A DNA stretch of 48,276 nt from an uncultured Lachnospiraceae bacterium (GTDB lineage: Bacteria > Bacillota > Clostridia > Lachnospirales > Lachnospiraceae). The stretch is taken from contig CAKZZH010000131.1 in assembly GCA_937885345.1 (NCBI GenBank), forward strand, positions 1 through 48,276, given 5' to 3'. Positions within the stretch are counted from its first letter, which is position 1, and every line of letters begins with the position of its first letter. Shown piece after piece: positions 1-8,308 of the stretch. A program made the translations under genes and the position numbers. Below the pieces are notes generated by a model. That model did no database searches and had not been told where the DNA came from. It saw only the letters and a program-made list of their open reading frames with translations.

Positions 1-50
1 AGGATAGTGACAGCCAGAAAGGTTGGAATGATGACAGTTCAAGGAGTTAA

Positions 51-245
51 CAACAACATTTCTATTGGGAGCATTTTGGAATGATTTCGAACGGGGAATA
101 TGCAAGCAAGAATTTCAGGAAGCTTCAGGATTATGAGAATAACGGCCATTACGTTGGAAAAGATCTGATCATCACATTTGAGTCTGCGGAAATCCCGCTT
201 AATACGAAGGTTGTAGAGAATAAAATAAAAGAATTTCTGTTGTAG
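51..245 (+). pseudogene. Remnant of a C-terminal protein domain
   Basis: An open frame of 64 codons without a plausible start codon follows an in-frame TAA at 48-50 and ends at TAG 243-245. The peptide carries a YWEHFGM motif near its start and a GKDLIITFES motif before the end, a pairing I associate with the C-terminal part of restriction-endonuclease-like or helicase-associated proteins in Firmicutes. The upstream frames are closed (stops in all three within the first 85 bases), so this is not simply the end of an intact gene entering the window. I read it as a decayed gene end; the family assignment is from memory and uncertain. Confidence 0.45.
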
Positions 246-257
246 GACAGGGACTGC

Positions 258-512
258 TTGTATCCGTTTTTAGTCTGCCCGACTTTTTGCCTGCCTCAAT
301 CGTTATTTAATTGCAAGGGTAAAATGGTTGAGGCGAATTGCTTTGCACAGTTTTGCATTGATGACTATGAGGAAACGTATATGATCGATATGCGGTTTTT
401 TAGAGGAAATGTGTCGGAGTATATTGAAAAGAACGGGATCACCGAAGTGCTCGTTCTTTATAATATTCCGAACTTTGCGGCCGATGAGAAGTTCGCAAGA
501 TGCACCGAATGA
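258..512 (+). pseudogene. Remnant of a DHHW/SGNH-like protein (C-terminus)
   Basis: The last 60 residues of this short frame (from about base 324) read like the C-terminus of DHHW/SGNH-hydrolase-like cell-envelope proteins: an IDMRFF strand, then a SEYIEKNGI helix and a VLVLYNIPNF strand. The first 20 residues are unlike any family and there is no ribosome binding site before the ATG. The body of such proteins (usually over 300 residues) is missing. It ends 4 bases before the convergent ttcA gene. Together with the fragment just upstream it suggests a decayed region. An independent small gene is the less likely alternative. Confidence 0.4.
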
Positions 513-516
513 GCTG

Positions 517-1362
517 CTACACGCGTTTGAAGCGCTCTTCGAAGCTGTGGAGTTTGCCCTCGGATTTGTATGAGGGGAAGGTGTCGAGGCAGACATTGTG
601 AATGCTGTTGAAGATGCTTTTCTCGATATCGGGGTTATTCTTTTTCAGTGTCTTAATGAGCTGTTTGATCTCCTGTCTCTTGGAGTTGCCGATGCCGTCG
701 CTGCTTGCATGATAAGCCTCGGTGAAGCGGCAAGCGCATTGAATAAATTCAAGATTGTTGTATCTGCTCCAGGCGATTATGTCGTCCTCGTGGATGCAGT
801 ACAGGGGCCTTATAAGGTCCATACCTTCAAAGTTGGTTGAGTGAAGCTTCGGGATCATTGCCTGAAGCTGTGAGCCATAGAACATCCCCATAACAGTGGT
901 TTCTATTACATCGCTAAAATGATGGCCGAGGGCTATTTTATTACAGCCCATTTCCTTGGCCTTGTTGTAAAGGTGGCCGCGGCGCATTCTCGCGCAAAGA
1001 TAGCAGGGCGACTCGCCGGCCGTATATGCAACATCGAAAATATGGGTTTCAAATATCGTTATCGGAATGCCGAGAGTCGCAGCATTCTCGATTATTTTAT
1101 CGCGGTTTGACTTGTTGTAGCCGGGATCCATAACGAGAAATTTGACCGTAAAGGGTACCTCTGTGTAACGCGAGAGAAGGTTCATCAGAACGGCCATAAG
1201 CATTGAATCTTTGCCGCCGGAGATGCAGACTGCGATCGCGTCGCCCTCCTCGATAAGATCGTAGCGTTTGATCGCATTCATAAAAGGTGTCCACAACTGC
1301 TTGCGGTATTTCTTGGTGATGCTTTGTTCTATTTTCTGAACGGGTGTCAATTCTCTTGCCAT
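517..1362 (-). CDS. ttcA: tRNA 2-thiocytidine biosynthesis protein TtcA
   Basis: An ATP-dependent sulfur transferase that would thiolate cytidine 32 in tRNA, using a [4Fe-4S] cluster. The 281-residue protein has the PP-loop SGGKDS at 48-53, a CYLC pair at 120-123, GHHFSD at 146-151 and a further Cys pair at 209/211; TtcA proteins use the CxxC and a later cysteine as cluster ligands. I chose the ATG at 1362 rather than the in-frame ATG 18 bases upstream because GGAGG lies between the two, at the right distance from the inner one. A sigma-A-like promoter lies just upstream. The related TtuA/TilS families share the PP-loop, but the cysteine pattern favours TtcA. Confidence 0.85.
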   Translation of the reverse strand: MARELTPVQKIEQSITKKYRKQLWTPFMNAIKRYDLIEEGDAIAVCISGGKDSMLMAVLMNLLSRYTEVPFTVKFLVMDPGYNKSNRDKIIENAATLGIPITIFETHIFDVAYTAGESPCYLCARMRRGHLYNKAKEMGCNKIALGHHFSDVIETTVMGMFYGSQLQAMIPKLHSTNFEGMDLIRPLYCIHEDDIIAWSRYNNLEFIQCACRFTEAYHASSDGIGNSKRQEIKQLIKTLKKNNPDIEKSIFNSIHNVCLDTFPSYKSEGKLHSFEERFKRV

Positions 1363-1386
1363 AGTTCCTCCGATCTGCATGTATAA

Positions 1387-1415
1387 AATATAACAGTGAA
1401 TGTCTTTTATTGCAA
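1387..1415 (-). promoter_or_regulatory. Promoter of ttcA
   Basis: On the minus strand TTGCAA (1415-1410) is followed after exactly 17 bases by TATATT (1392-1387). The predicted start of transcription is near 1380, giving a short leader that contains the GGAGG of ttcA. Confidence 0.55.
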
Positions 1416-1420
1416 TATTC

Positions 1421-1450
1421 TTTGCGTATTTACAGTATAAATGTTATACT
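1421..1450 (+). promoter_or_regulatory. Promoter of sigma-like gene, overlapping a palindrome
   Basis: TTTGCG at 1421-1426 and TATACT at 1445-1450 form a weak promoter with an 18-base spacer. The -10 box is one half of a perfect inverted repeat, AGTATAA-atg-TTATACT (1434-1450), which could be an operator. The pairing is seen directly; its role is inferred. Confidence 0.4.
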
Positions 1451-1457
1451 CAAGGTT

Positions 1458-1482
1458 GGCACATTTTCTGATTTGATGTGCC
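1458..1482 (+). promoter_or_regulatory. Leader hairpin before the sigma-like gene
   Basis: GGCACA (1458-1463) pairs perfectly with TGTGCC (1477-1482) across a 13-base loop, and T-G wobbles extend the stem. It lies inside the likely leader, ending 29 bases before the start codon. No T-run follows, so it is not an obvious terminator. Confidence 0.35.
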
Positions 1483-1511
1483 GGATTTGACTGTGAAAGT
1501 TGGGATATCAT

Positions 1512-2348
1512 ATGGATAGAAATGATTTTACAAGTACGCTCAGAGAAGTGTCGGAGATCGTGAGGACCTCGCCTTTTCCAATGAGTGATAAAGAGATTCT
1601 CGGGTATTTTGAGGATATGGAGCTTAACGAGAGCCAGAAGGCTATGGTGCTCGATTATGTGAGAACGGATCACCGCGATGAGAATGTGCCTAAGAAGGAT
1701 GATGAGAGCGGTGACTCAGGTCGCACGGACGGATACGGCGCTGGCGGCACGGACGGATACGGCACGGATGATGAGAGCGATGGTGACTCTAAGACCGGGA
1801 ATGAGGATGAGGAGGATTCGTTCAGAAATGATAAGGATGCTCCGGTCAAGGCGCTTGATATGTACACCGAGGAACTTTCAAATCTTGATGTTATAGGCGC
1901 GGATGAACTGGATATTTTATATGAGAAGCTTTCCGAGGGTGACGCGAGCGTGATCGATGGGCTGTGTAAATCGTGGCTTGGCGAGGTTGTCGGTATTGCA
2001 AAGAAGGAATGCGGTGACAGGGTCGCGGTTGATGATGCGATTTCCGAAGGCAATATGGCCCTTGTGATCAAGCTTAACGAACTTTTGGGCAAGCCGAGAG
2101 ATCTTAAGATCGTAAGCGGTATAAGGGTTGCGGTGGAGGAAAGCGTTAGGAATTATGTTTCCGCGGAACTTGGCGAGAGCAATGAAGAGGATGCGATCCT
2201 CGGTAAAGTAACGCTCGTGAATGCAGCCATCAATCACTTGAAAGAGGAGGATGGCAAATCGCCGACACCCGAGCAGCTTGCCGAATATACTCATATGGAC
2301 ACCGGCGAACTTGAGAGAGTGCTCAGAATTATCCGCACGCAGCGGTAG
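1512..2348 (+). CDS. Truncated sigma-70-like protein with acidic linker
   Basis: A 278-residue protein of unknown function. Residues 1-52 look helical; residues about 60-105 are a low-complexity acidic linker rich in Asp, Gly, Ser with a repeated TDGYG element. From about 115 the pattern follows sigma-70 regions 1.2 and 2.1 (a YTEELSN stretch, then EKLSEGD and an EGNMALV helix), and residues about 235-275 resemble region 3 (TPEQLAEYTHM). The aromatic DNA-melting segment of region 2.3 is not recognisable and there is no region 4, so it probably does not recognise a -35 box by itself. An upstream TTG at 1500 is in frame, but the ATG at 1512 is the more natural start; neither has a strong ribosome binding site. 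It could be a core-RNA-polymerase-binding regulator; this is inference. Confidence 0.55.
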   Translation: MDRNDFTSTLREVSEIVRTSPFPMSDKEILGYFEDMELNESQKAMVLDYVRTDHRDENVPKKDDESGDSGRTDGYGAGGTDGYGTDDESDGDSKTGNEDEEDSFRNDKDAPVKALDMYTEELSNLDVIGADELDILYEKLSEGDASVIDGLCKSWLGEVVGIAKKECGDRVAVDDAISEGNMALVIKLNELLGKPRDLKIVSGIRVAVEESVRNYVSAELGESNEEDAILGKVTLVNAAINHLKEEDGKSPTPEQLAEYTHMDTGELERVLRIIRTQR

Positions 2349-2400
2349 ATGAGGCGCCGGGATGCGCAGCGTTAGATGCGGCGCCGGGATGCGCAGCGTT
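2347..2400. repeat. 27-bp tandem duplication at a gene end
   Basis: Two adjacent 27-base units (2347-2373 and 2374-2400) differ at one base and share the core GGCGCCGGGATGCGCAG. The first unit starts inside the stop codon of the sigma-like gene; the second ends 28 bases before the ABC-F start. Confidence 0.85.
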
Positions 2401-2428
2401 GATCATTATAGGAAATGCAGGACTTGTT

Positions 2429-4342
2429 ATGTTATATCAGATATCGAACGGCGTCGTAAGCTACGGCGGCGATACAATACTTGAAGAGATTAATTTTGAA
2501 ATAAAGGGCACCGAGAAGATTGCGGTAGTGGGACGCAACGGATGCGGTAAAACCACGCTGCTCAAGCTTATTGCGGGTGAGGTTGAACTCGATAAAAGAG
2601 ACAGCGATGAAGATATTTTTATTGCGACTTCGGGCAAACCGACGATCGGTTATCTGAAGCAGATTGCTTTTGAGGATGATTCGGTTACGCTTGAAACGGA
2701 AATACTTAAGGCTTTTGCACAGATCCAAGGAGTCGAGGCGAGCCTTGAAGAAATGACGCACCTCATGGACAGCGACCACAGCGAGGCGTTGATAGCCCGA
2801 TATACCGCACTTAATGACACTTATGAGCGCATGGGCGGGTACACCTGGCGCAAGGAATACGAGACAGTTGTCCGCAAATTCGGATTCAGTGAAGACGATA
2901 AACACAAGAAACTTTCGGAGTTTTCGGGCGGCCAGAGGACAAAGATCGCTTTTGCCAAAATGCTCCTGAGTAAGCCTGATATCCTGCTTCTCGACGAGCC
3001 GACGAACCATCTTGATATGGATACGGTAACATGGCTTGAGGGGTATCTGAGGGACTACAACAAAGCAGTTGTGATCGTTTCGCATGACCGAATGTTTCTT
3101 GACCGGATCGTTACGGTCGTATATGAGATTGAGTACGGGATCACAAGCAGATATGCCGGCAATTATGCATCTTTTATCGAGCAGAAGAAAGTAAACTACG
3201 AGAAGCAGCGCAGGGACTATGCGCTTCAGCAGAAAGAGATAAAGCGCCTTGAAGCGCTTATTGAGCGCTTTAAGAGTAAGCCGACCAAAACCGCGATGGC
3301 CCGTTCCAAGTTGCGTTATCTTGAGAGAATGGATAAGATCGATCCGCCGTCAAGATATGATCTGACGAGCTTTCACGCGAATTTTACACCGGACAGAGAG
3401 AGTTTCAAAGAGGTCGTCAGAACGACGGCGCTTGAAGTCGGTTATGACAGCGTGGTCGCCAGGATTGACTTTCTGCTTGAGAAGGGGCACAGGACCGGAA
3501 TCATCGGCGATAACGGAACGGGTAAGTCCACTTTTCTTAAAACGATCATGGGTATGATCCCGGCACTTTCGGGCTCTTATAAGATCGGCGGAAATGTTGA
3601 CATCGGTTATTGCGATCAGCAGATGGCGCAGTATCAGAGTGACGAAAGCGTTATCGACGATTTCAGAAATGAGTTTCCTTCGTTGACCGAGCAGGACGCA
3701 AGGTCTTCTCTTGCAGCTTTTATGTTTACGGGCGAAGATGTTTTTAAGTCCGTTGCGATGCTTTCGGGAGGCGAGAAGGTTCGTCTCGCTTTGTGTAAAA
3801 TCTTTAAGCGTAAGCCGAACCTGCTTATACTTGATGAGCCGACGAACCATATGGACATTGTCGGTAAGGAAACGCTTGAGGCAATGCTTAAGAGCTACAA
3901 GGGCACGGTGCTTTTTGTCTCGCACGACAGATATTTTATAAGGGAGATTGCGCAGAGTCTTCTGATATTTGATAATGGCAAAGTGAGCTATTATCCATAT
4001 GATTACGAGGAGTATTGCCTCGAAAAGGCGGAAGAAGCGAAGGCGCGTGATGCGGCGGAAAGCAGCGGCGCAGTCACGGGAAAAAACTCAGGTGCGTCGC
4101 CGAGAGTTGACAGAAGCTATAATAATCCCGGCAAGGAACTTTCCAAGATCAGGAGGCGCAAGGAGAAACTCGAAGCGCAGATAGCGGAATTTGACGAGAA
4201 GATCGCGTCGTTTAAGAAGGAATACGAAGATCCTGAGATTCAGTCCGATTATGAAAAACTGGGCCGGTTAGATGAGGAGATCGCAAAGCTTGAGGGCGAG
4301 CAGGAAGAGCTGCTTATGCAGCTTATGGAGCTGGAAGAATAA
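2429..4342 (+). CDS. ABC-F family ATPase
   Basis: A soluble protein with two ABC ATPase domains and no membrane segment, as in the ABC-F family that acts on ribosomes (translation factors or antibiotic-resistance proteins). In the 637-residue product the first domain has GRNGCGKTT at 35-43, signature FSGGQ near 165-169 and DEPTNHLD near 189-196; the second has GDNGTGKST at 360-368, LSGGE at 445-449 and DEPTNHMD near 469-476. Between them lies the charged helical linker typical of the family, and residues about 575-637 form a coiled-coil C-terminal extension. Start chosen at the ATG preceded by AGGAC; an upstream in-frame TTG at 2399 lies in the tandem repeat and lacks a ribosome binding site. 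Which ABC-F subfamily it belongs to cannot be told by eye. Confidence 0.9.
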   Translation: MLYQISNGVVSYGGDTILEEINFEIKGTEKIAVVGRNGCGKTTLLKLIAGEVELDKRDSDEDIFIATSGKPTIGYLKQIAFEDDSVTLETEILKAFAQIQGVEASLEEMTHLMDSDHSEALIARYTALNDTYERMGGYTWRKEYETVVRKFGFSEDDKHKKLSEFSGGQRTKIAFAKMLLSKPDILLLDEPTNHLDMDTVTWLEGYLRDYNKAVVIVSHDRMFLDRIVTVVYEIEYGITSRYAGNYASFIEQKKVNYEKQRRDYALQQKEIKRLEALIERFKSKPTKTAMARSKLRYLERMDKIDPPSRYDLTSFHANFTPDRESFKEVVRTTALEVGYDSVVARIDFLLEKGHRTGIIGDNGTGKSTFLKTIMGMIPALSGSYKIGGNVDIGYCDQQMAQYQSDESVIDDFRNEFPSLTEQDARSSLAAFMFTGEDVFKSVAMLSGGEKVRLALCKIFKRKPNLLILDEPTNHMDIVGKETLEAMLKSYKGTVLFVSHDRYFIREIAQSLLIFDNGKVSYYPYDYEEYCLEKAEEAKARDAAESSGAVTGKNSGASPRVDRSYNNPGKELSKIRRRKEKLEAQIAEFDEKIASFKKEYEDPEIQSDYEKLGRLDEEIAKLEGEQEELLMQLMELEE

Positions 4343-4397
4343 GCGCGTGCAGGCTGCATGGTGCACAATAATAAATTGTATTTGTAAAGGAGAATAG

Positions 4398-5342
4398 ATG
4401 AAATCAGAAAGAATCTATATCGATGAAGAGAAATTAAGTTATTTTGATACATACATCCTTGAGAGATCAAGTGAACTTAAGCCCGGCTTTAAGCGCCCTG
4501 CCGTGCTTGTTTGCCCCGGCGGCGGATATCAGTACACTTCGGACAGAGAGGGCGAGCCGATCGCACTTGCTTTTAACGCGATGGGATATCATGCTTTTGT
4601 ACTCAGGTACGGCGTAGATAAGAGAGCCGTTTTCCCCAAGCCGCTTAAGGACATTTCCAAGACTATGGAATATATTAAGACTCACAGCGGGGAGTGGGAT
4701 GTAAACCCCAATAAAATCTTTGTACAGGGCGGTTCGGCCGGCGGACATCTTGCCGCAAGTCTTGGAGTGTGCTGGAACAATAAGGAATATTTTCCCGAAT
4801 ACGAAGGCAGAGAGGAACTTATAAGACCTGCCGGAATGATCCTTGCATACCCCGTTATCGATTTAAAATGCACAACTACGGGGCTTGATGTAGGCTTTGG
4901 AGATGTAGATATCGGCAGCTGCGATTTTGCATATGATGAGGGTGCGGTTAAAAAGAGTGATGTACTTTACAAGAAGGACGGAAGGGTTCTGATTAATTTT
5001 GAAGTACATATGAATGCATATATGTTTGGTGGTTATGCGACCGATGAACAGATCGAGAAATACAGCGTAAACAGGCATGTTACGGCGGACAGCGTTCCTG
5101 CTTTTATATGGCATTCTTCAAGGGACGATCTTATTTTTCCCACCAATTCGATGCTTCTTACCAAGGCACTTATGGACAACAATGTGCCTGTCGAACTTCA
5201 TATGTTTGATGCGGGCGGACATGGAATGGCGCTTTCAAATGAAGTGACCGCCAATAATTTCTGGGAGATCGATGACAGATGTGAGAAGTGGCTTTCACTT
5301 GCAAGCCTCTGGATGAGGGACATGACCAAGGAAGATAAGTGA
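4398..5342 (+). CDS. Alpha/beta-hydrolase, carbohydrate esterase-like
   Basis: A 314-residue serine hydrolase with no signal peptide, hence cytoplasmic. PGGGY at 40-44 is the oxyanion-hole element, G-G-S-A-G-G at 111-116 the nucleophile elbow (Ser113), SRDD at 241-244 supplies the acid and GGHGM (His275) the histidine. Proteins of this type in fibre degraders (BD-FAE-like, often labelled acetylxylan esterase or mislabelled xylanase) remove acetyl or feruloyl groups from imported oligosaccharides. The start follows AAAGGAG at good spacing. It is 4 bases from the next gene and probably cotranscribed with it. The exact substrate is not visible. Confidence 0.75.
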   Translation: MKSERIYIDEEKLSYFDTYILERSSELKPGFKRPAVLVCPGGGYQYTSDREGEPIALAFNAMGYHAFVLRYGVDKRAVFPKPLKDISKTMEYIKTHSGEWDVNPNKIFVQGGSAGGHLAASLGVCWNNKEYFPEYEGREELIRPAGMILAYPVIDLKCTTTGLDVGFGDVDIGSCDFAYDEGAVKKSDVLYKKDGRVLINFEVHMNAYMFGGYATDEQIEKYSVNRHVTADSVPAFIWHSSRDDLIFPTNSMLLTKALMDNNVPVELHMFDAGGHGMALSNEVTANNFWEIDDRCEKWLSLASLWMRDMTKEDK

Positions 5343-5346
5343 TGAT

Positions 5347-6147
5347 ATGAACCGGATCGAAGAATATTACAACAAATTCAACGAGGACAAGCGCCTTAAA
5401 TCCCGTCACGGTCAGGTGGAATTTGCGGTAACGATGGCAAAGATAAAAGAGCGGCTTGAGTATTTTATGCGGGAGGGACGCGGCAAGGAAGATGTGCGGA
5501 TCGCCGATATCGGTGCAGGCTGCGGCGCGTACAGCATTCCCCTTTGTAACGAGGGATATGATGTGACGGCGGTTGAACTTGTGAAGCACAACCTCGGTGT
5601 GATGAAGAAGAATTGTCCGCATCTTAAGGCTTATCAAGGCAATGCGATGGACCTTAAGAAGCTCGGGGATGACTCGTTCGATCTGGTTCTGATGTTTGGT
5701 CCCTTGTATCATCTGTATAGTAACGATGATAAAATAAAAGCCCTCCGTGAGGCGGCGAGGATCGTTAAGAAAAGCGGCGTTATCATGGTTGCCTATACTA
5801 TGAATGAATACAGCATTCTTACATATGGTTTTAAGGAGGGACATATATGCGAGTGCCTGGAAAACGGCAGTATTGATAAGGATTTTCATGTGCGCGCTTC
5901 GGAGGAAAATCTGTATGATTATGTGACACTCTCCGATATTGATGCGCTCAATGAGGCAGCCGGCCTTAGGAGGATGAGTATATTTTCTCCGGACGGTGCT
6001 GCGGATTATATGCGAATATGTCTTAATGCAATGGATGAGGAGACTTTTGCGCTTTTTATCGATTATCAGATGTCGGTGTGCATGCGCACGGATTTGATCG
6101 GGGCGGGCTCGCATACGGTGGATGTGCTTGCCGCGGATAAAGCGTAG
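5347..6147 (+). CDS. Class I SAM-dependent methyltransferase
   Basis: A 266-residue methyltransferase with the SAM-binding glycine motif DIGAGCG at 54-60, the acidic residue Glu77 that ends strand 2 (TAVEL), and a DLVLMFGPLYHL motif IV. The GPLYHL form is common in small-molecule or UbiE-like methyltransferases. The start codon follows the stop of the esterase gene by 4 bases, so translation is likely coupled. The substrate is unknown. After the stop, an imperfect GC-rich repeat of about 21 bases (AAGCGTAGGTGCACGCGGGG / AAGCGTGGGCGCATGCGCAG) fills the gap to pyrC. Confidence 0.75.
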   Translation: MNRIEEYYNKFNEDKRLKSRHGQVEFAVTMAKIKERLEYFMREGRGKEDVRIADIGAGCGAYSIPLCNEGYDVTAVELVKHNLGVMKKNCPHLKAYQGNAMDLKKLGDDSFDLVLMFGPLYHLYSNDDKIKALREAARIVKKSGVIMVAYTMNEYSILTYGFKEGHICECLENGSIDKDFHVRASEENLYDYVTLSDIDALNEAAGLRRMSIFSPDGAADYMRICLNAMDEETFALFIDYQMSVCMRTDLIGAGSHTVDVLAADKA

Positions 6148-6211
6148 GTGCACGCGGGGTAAGCGTGGGCGCATGCGCAGGGACGGGCCTGTGAGCATTT
6201 GATATACCGGT

Positions 6212-7510
6212 TTATATTTTGTAGATTATTTTACCGTTACAGATGGTGCAGTGAATCCTGCCGGGAAGCTTCCAGCCGATAAACGGACTGTTGGAGGCTT
6301 TGGAGGCGAATTCTTTTTCTTTGACTTCCCACAACTCGTCTTCACCGAAGAGAACAATATCCGCAATCTCACCCTTTTCGATACTGCCGGGATGCATGCG
6401 GTAGAAAACGGCCGGGTTGGTGCTCATGCACTCAATAAGCTTCATAAGGCTTATGTGGCCGGGTTTAACAAGTGAGTGGATCCCGAGAGCAAGGCTGGTC
6501 TCAATACCTGTGATCCCGCTGGGCGCTTTATCCATTGACCTCGCTTTCTCGTCCTTAGAATGAGGCGCGTGATCGGTTACGATCATATCGATCGTGCCGT
6601 CCTTGATTCCTTCTATTATTGCCTGTCTGTCGCTTTCGAGGCGAAGTGGCGGGTTCATTCTGGCATTGGTTCCGTATTTAAGGACCGCATCTTCGGTCAA
6701 CGTAAAATGATGCGGAGTCGCTTCTGCATGCACGTGTGCTCCGAGACGCTTGAAGGTCCTTACGATCTCCACCGATGCGGCTGAACTTATATGCTGGATG
6801 CAAAGGGATGCACCTGTGTGCTTGGCAAGTACGCAGTCCCTTGCCACCATTACTTCTTCCGCGGTTCTGTCTGCACCGCTGTATCCGAGCGTTTCGGATA
6901 CTTTGCCGTGATTAACACCGGCGCCGTATACAAAGAGGGGATCCTCCTCATGAAGACTCACCGGAAGATCAAGTTCCTTTGCCTTGATAAGGGCATCCAG
7001 AAGGACTTTCTCATCGAGTATGGGAAGTCCGTCATCGGTAAAGCCTGCCACGCCTTCCTTTGCAAGAAGGTCCATATCTACAAGCTCCTTGCCGGCCATT
7101 TCCTTCGTTACGGTTGCGGTCTGAAGCAGATGGATATCTGTCTGTTCGCCCTTTTCCTGAATATAGTGAAGCGTATCAACATTGTCAACGGCGGGCTTTG
7201 TGTTGGCCATGCATATTACGGTGGTTACACCGCCTCTTGCTGCCGCTTTGGCACCGGTGAAGATGTCTTCTTTGTGCGTGAAGCCGGGATCGCGAAAATG
7301 CACATGCGAATCCACAAGACCGGGCGCTGCAACAAGTCCGCTTGCTTCGATCACTGTCAGTGACGGATCGTTGTCCGCGATCTGCTTTGCGGCTCTTTCG
7401 CTTGCTTCACTGCCTGTCGCGGCTATTATTTTACCGTTTATGAGAATGTCGAGGACTGCGTCCGTATTGGTGACGGGGTTGACTACTCTTGCGTTTTTGA
7501 TGTATATCAT
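6212..7510 (-). CDS. pyrC: Dihydroorotase
   Basis: Cyclises N-carbamoyl-aspartate to dihydroorotate in pyrimidine synthesis. The 432-residue length fits class I bacterial dihydroorotases. The zinc motif HVHFRDPG lies at 69-76, the substrate-binding NPPLR at 286-290 and the catalytic TDHAPH at 312-317. The start has AAAGGAG at normal spacing and a TTGTTA/TATAAT promoter upstream. No other pyr gene is adjacent, so it appears to be transcribed alone. Confidence 0.93.
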   Translation of the reverse strand: MIYIKNARVVNPVTNTDAVLDILINGKIIAATGSEASERAAKQIADNDPSLTVIEASGLVAAPGLVDSHVHFRDPGFTHKEDIFTGAKAAARGGVTTVICMANTKPAVDNVDTLHYIQEKGEQTDIHLLQTATVTKEMAGKELVDMDLLAKEGVAGFTDDGLPILDEKVLLDALIKAKELDLPVSLHEEDPLFVYGAGVNHGKVSETLGYSGADRTAEEVMVARDCVLAKHTGASLCIQHISSAASVEIVRTFKRLGAHVHAEATPHHFTLTEDAVLKYGTNARMNPPLRLESDRQAIIEGIKDGTIDMIVTDHAPHSKDEKARSMDKAPSGITGIETSLALGIHSLVKPGHISLMKLIECMSTNPAVFYRMHPGSIEKGEIADIVLFGEDELWEVKEKEFASKASNSPFIGWKLPGRIHCTICNGKIIYKI

Positions 7511-7548
7511 GGCAAATCTCCTTTGACTCTTTTGACAGCTTTTATTAT

Positions 7549-7578
7549 ATTATAGGTCAGAGGATTTGGGAATAACAA
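7549..7578 (-). promoter_or_regulatory. Promoter of pyrC
   Basis: On the minus strand TTGTTA (7578-7573) and TATAAT (7554-7549) are separated by 18 bases. A second overlapping TATAAT lies 5 bases further downstream. The leader of about 35 bases shows no obvious pyrimidine attenuator. Confidence 0.5.
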
Positions 7579-7595
7579 TTCGACAGGATTATGAT

Positions 7596-7612
7596 CGGCT
7601 TGAAGCAAGCCG
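7596..7612 (+). promoter_or_regulatory. Perfect 7-bp inverted repeat upstream of rsmJ
   Basis: CGGCTTG and CAAGCCG are separated by 3 bases in the divergent pyrC-rsmJ space. TTGAAG within it, followed after 17 bases by TTTATA, could be the rsmJ promoter, so the palindrome may act as an operator. Function is inferred. Confidence 0.3.
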
Positions 7613-7642
7613 ACATATACGATTTATACAGGCGGTGCCGAT

Positions 7643-8308
7643 ATGGACGATAAAATAACAATAACGGAAAACAGTTTAAAGCTCGACCGGGATGAGGACG
7701 GACTGTTTCTTACGGACGGAGAGAAAGTGCTTCGCGGGGATTTTACGCGCATGCTTCCGAGGGTTCGGAAGGGAAGGTGGCAGCATGAGCTTCTGGTTAA
7801 GGCATCCAGACTTAAAGCGCGCGGCTCAAACCTCGCGATTGACGCAACTGCAGGGCTTGGCGAGGATTCGATCCTTCTTGCGGCAGCAGGGTATGAAGTC
7901 GTTATGTTTGAGCAGGATGAGATGATCGCGGCGCTTCTCGAGGATGCTCTTGAGCGCGCCAGGAAGGATGAGGCTACTTACGAGATCGCCGGAAGAATGA
8001 GTCTTGTTAAAGGTAACAGTATAGACGGAATGCTTACCTACAAAGGCGATAAGCCGGATATTATATATCTTGATCCCATGTTTCCCGCGAGAAACAAGAG
8101 CGGACTTATCAAAAAGAAATTTCAGCTTATTCAAAGGCTTGAGAAACCGGGACAGGAGGAAGAAGCACTTCTTGATGCCGCGCTTAAGCTGAGGCCTTCC
8201 CGCGTTATAATAAAAAGGCCCGCGAAGGGGCCTTATATAGCAGATAAAAAAGCGGATTTCTCATACACCGGCGGTCAGGTGCGATATGACTGTTTCTCGT
8301 TTTTGTAG
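7643..8308 (+). CDS. rsmJ: 16S rRNA m2G1516 methyltransferase RsmJ-like
   Basis: A 221-residue SAM methyltransferase of the RsmJ family, which methylates N2 of a guanosine near the 3' end of 16S rRNA. The SAM-binding element DATAGLGEDS is at 67-76, Glu90 ends the next strand, and the family hallmark YLDPMFPAR is at 142-150, followed by KSGLIKKKFQ. The start is preceded by GGCGG. The last codons lie in the first copy of a 35-bp tandem duplication. Confidence 0.82.
   Translation: MDDKITITENSLKLDRDEDGLFLTDGEKVLRGDFTRMLPRVRKGRWQHELLVKASRLKARGSNLAIDATAGLGEDSILLAAAGYEVVMFEQDEMIAALLEDALERARKDEATYEIAGRMSLVKGNSIDGMLTYKGDKPDIIYLDPMFPARNKSGLIKKKFQLIQRLEKPGQEEEALLDAALKLRPSRVIIKRPAKGPYIADKKADFSYTGGQVRYDCFSFL

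Noticed and set aside
2429..4342. ABC protein as the missing importer ATPase
   Set aside because: Two fused ABC domains with a helical linker and a coiled-coil tail mark it as ABC-F, which does not power membrane permeases.
5170..6198. Long open frame (342 codons) on the minus strand
   Set aside because: It lies opposite the methyltransferase, whose SAM motifs and start site are clear on the plus strand; the antisense translation shows no family motif.
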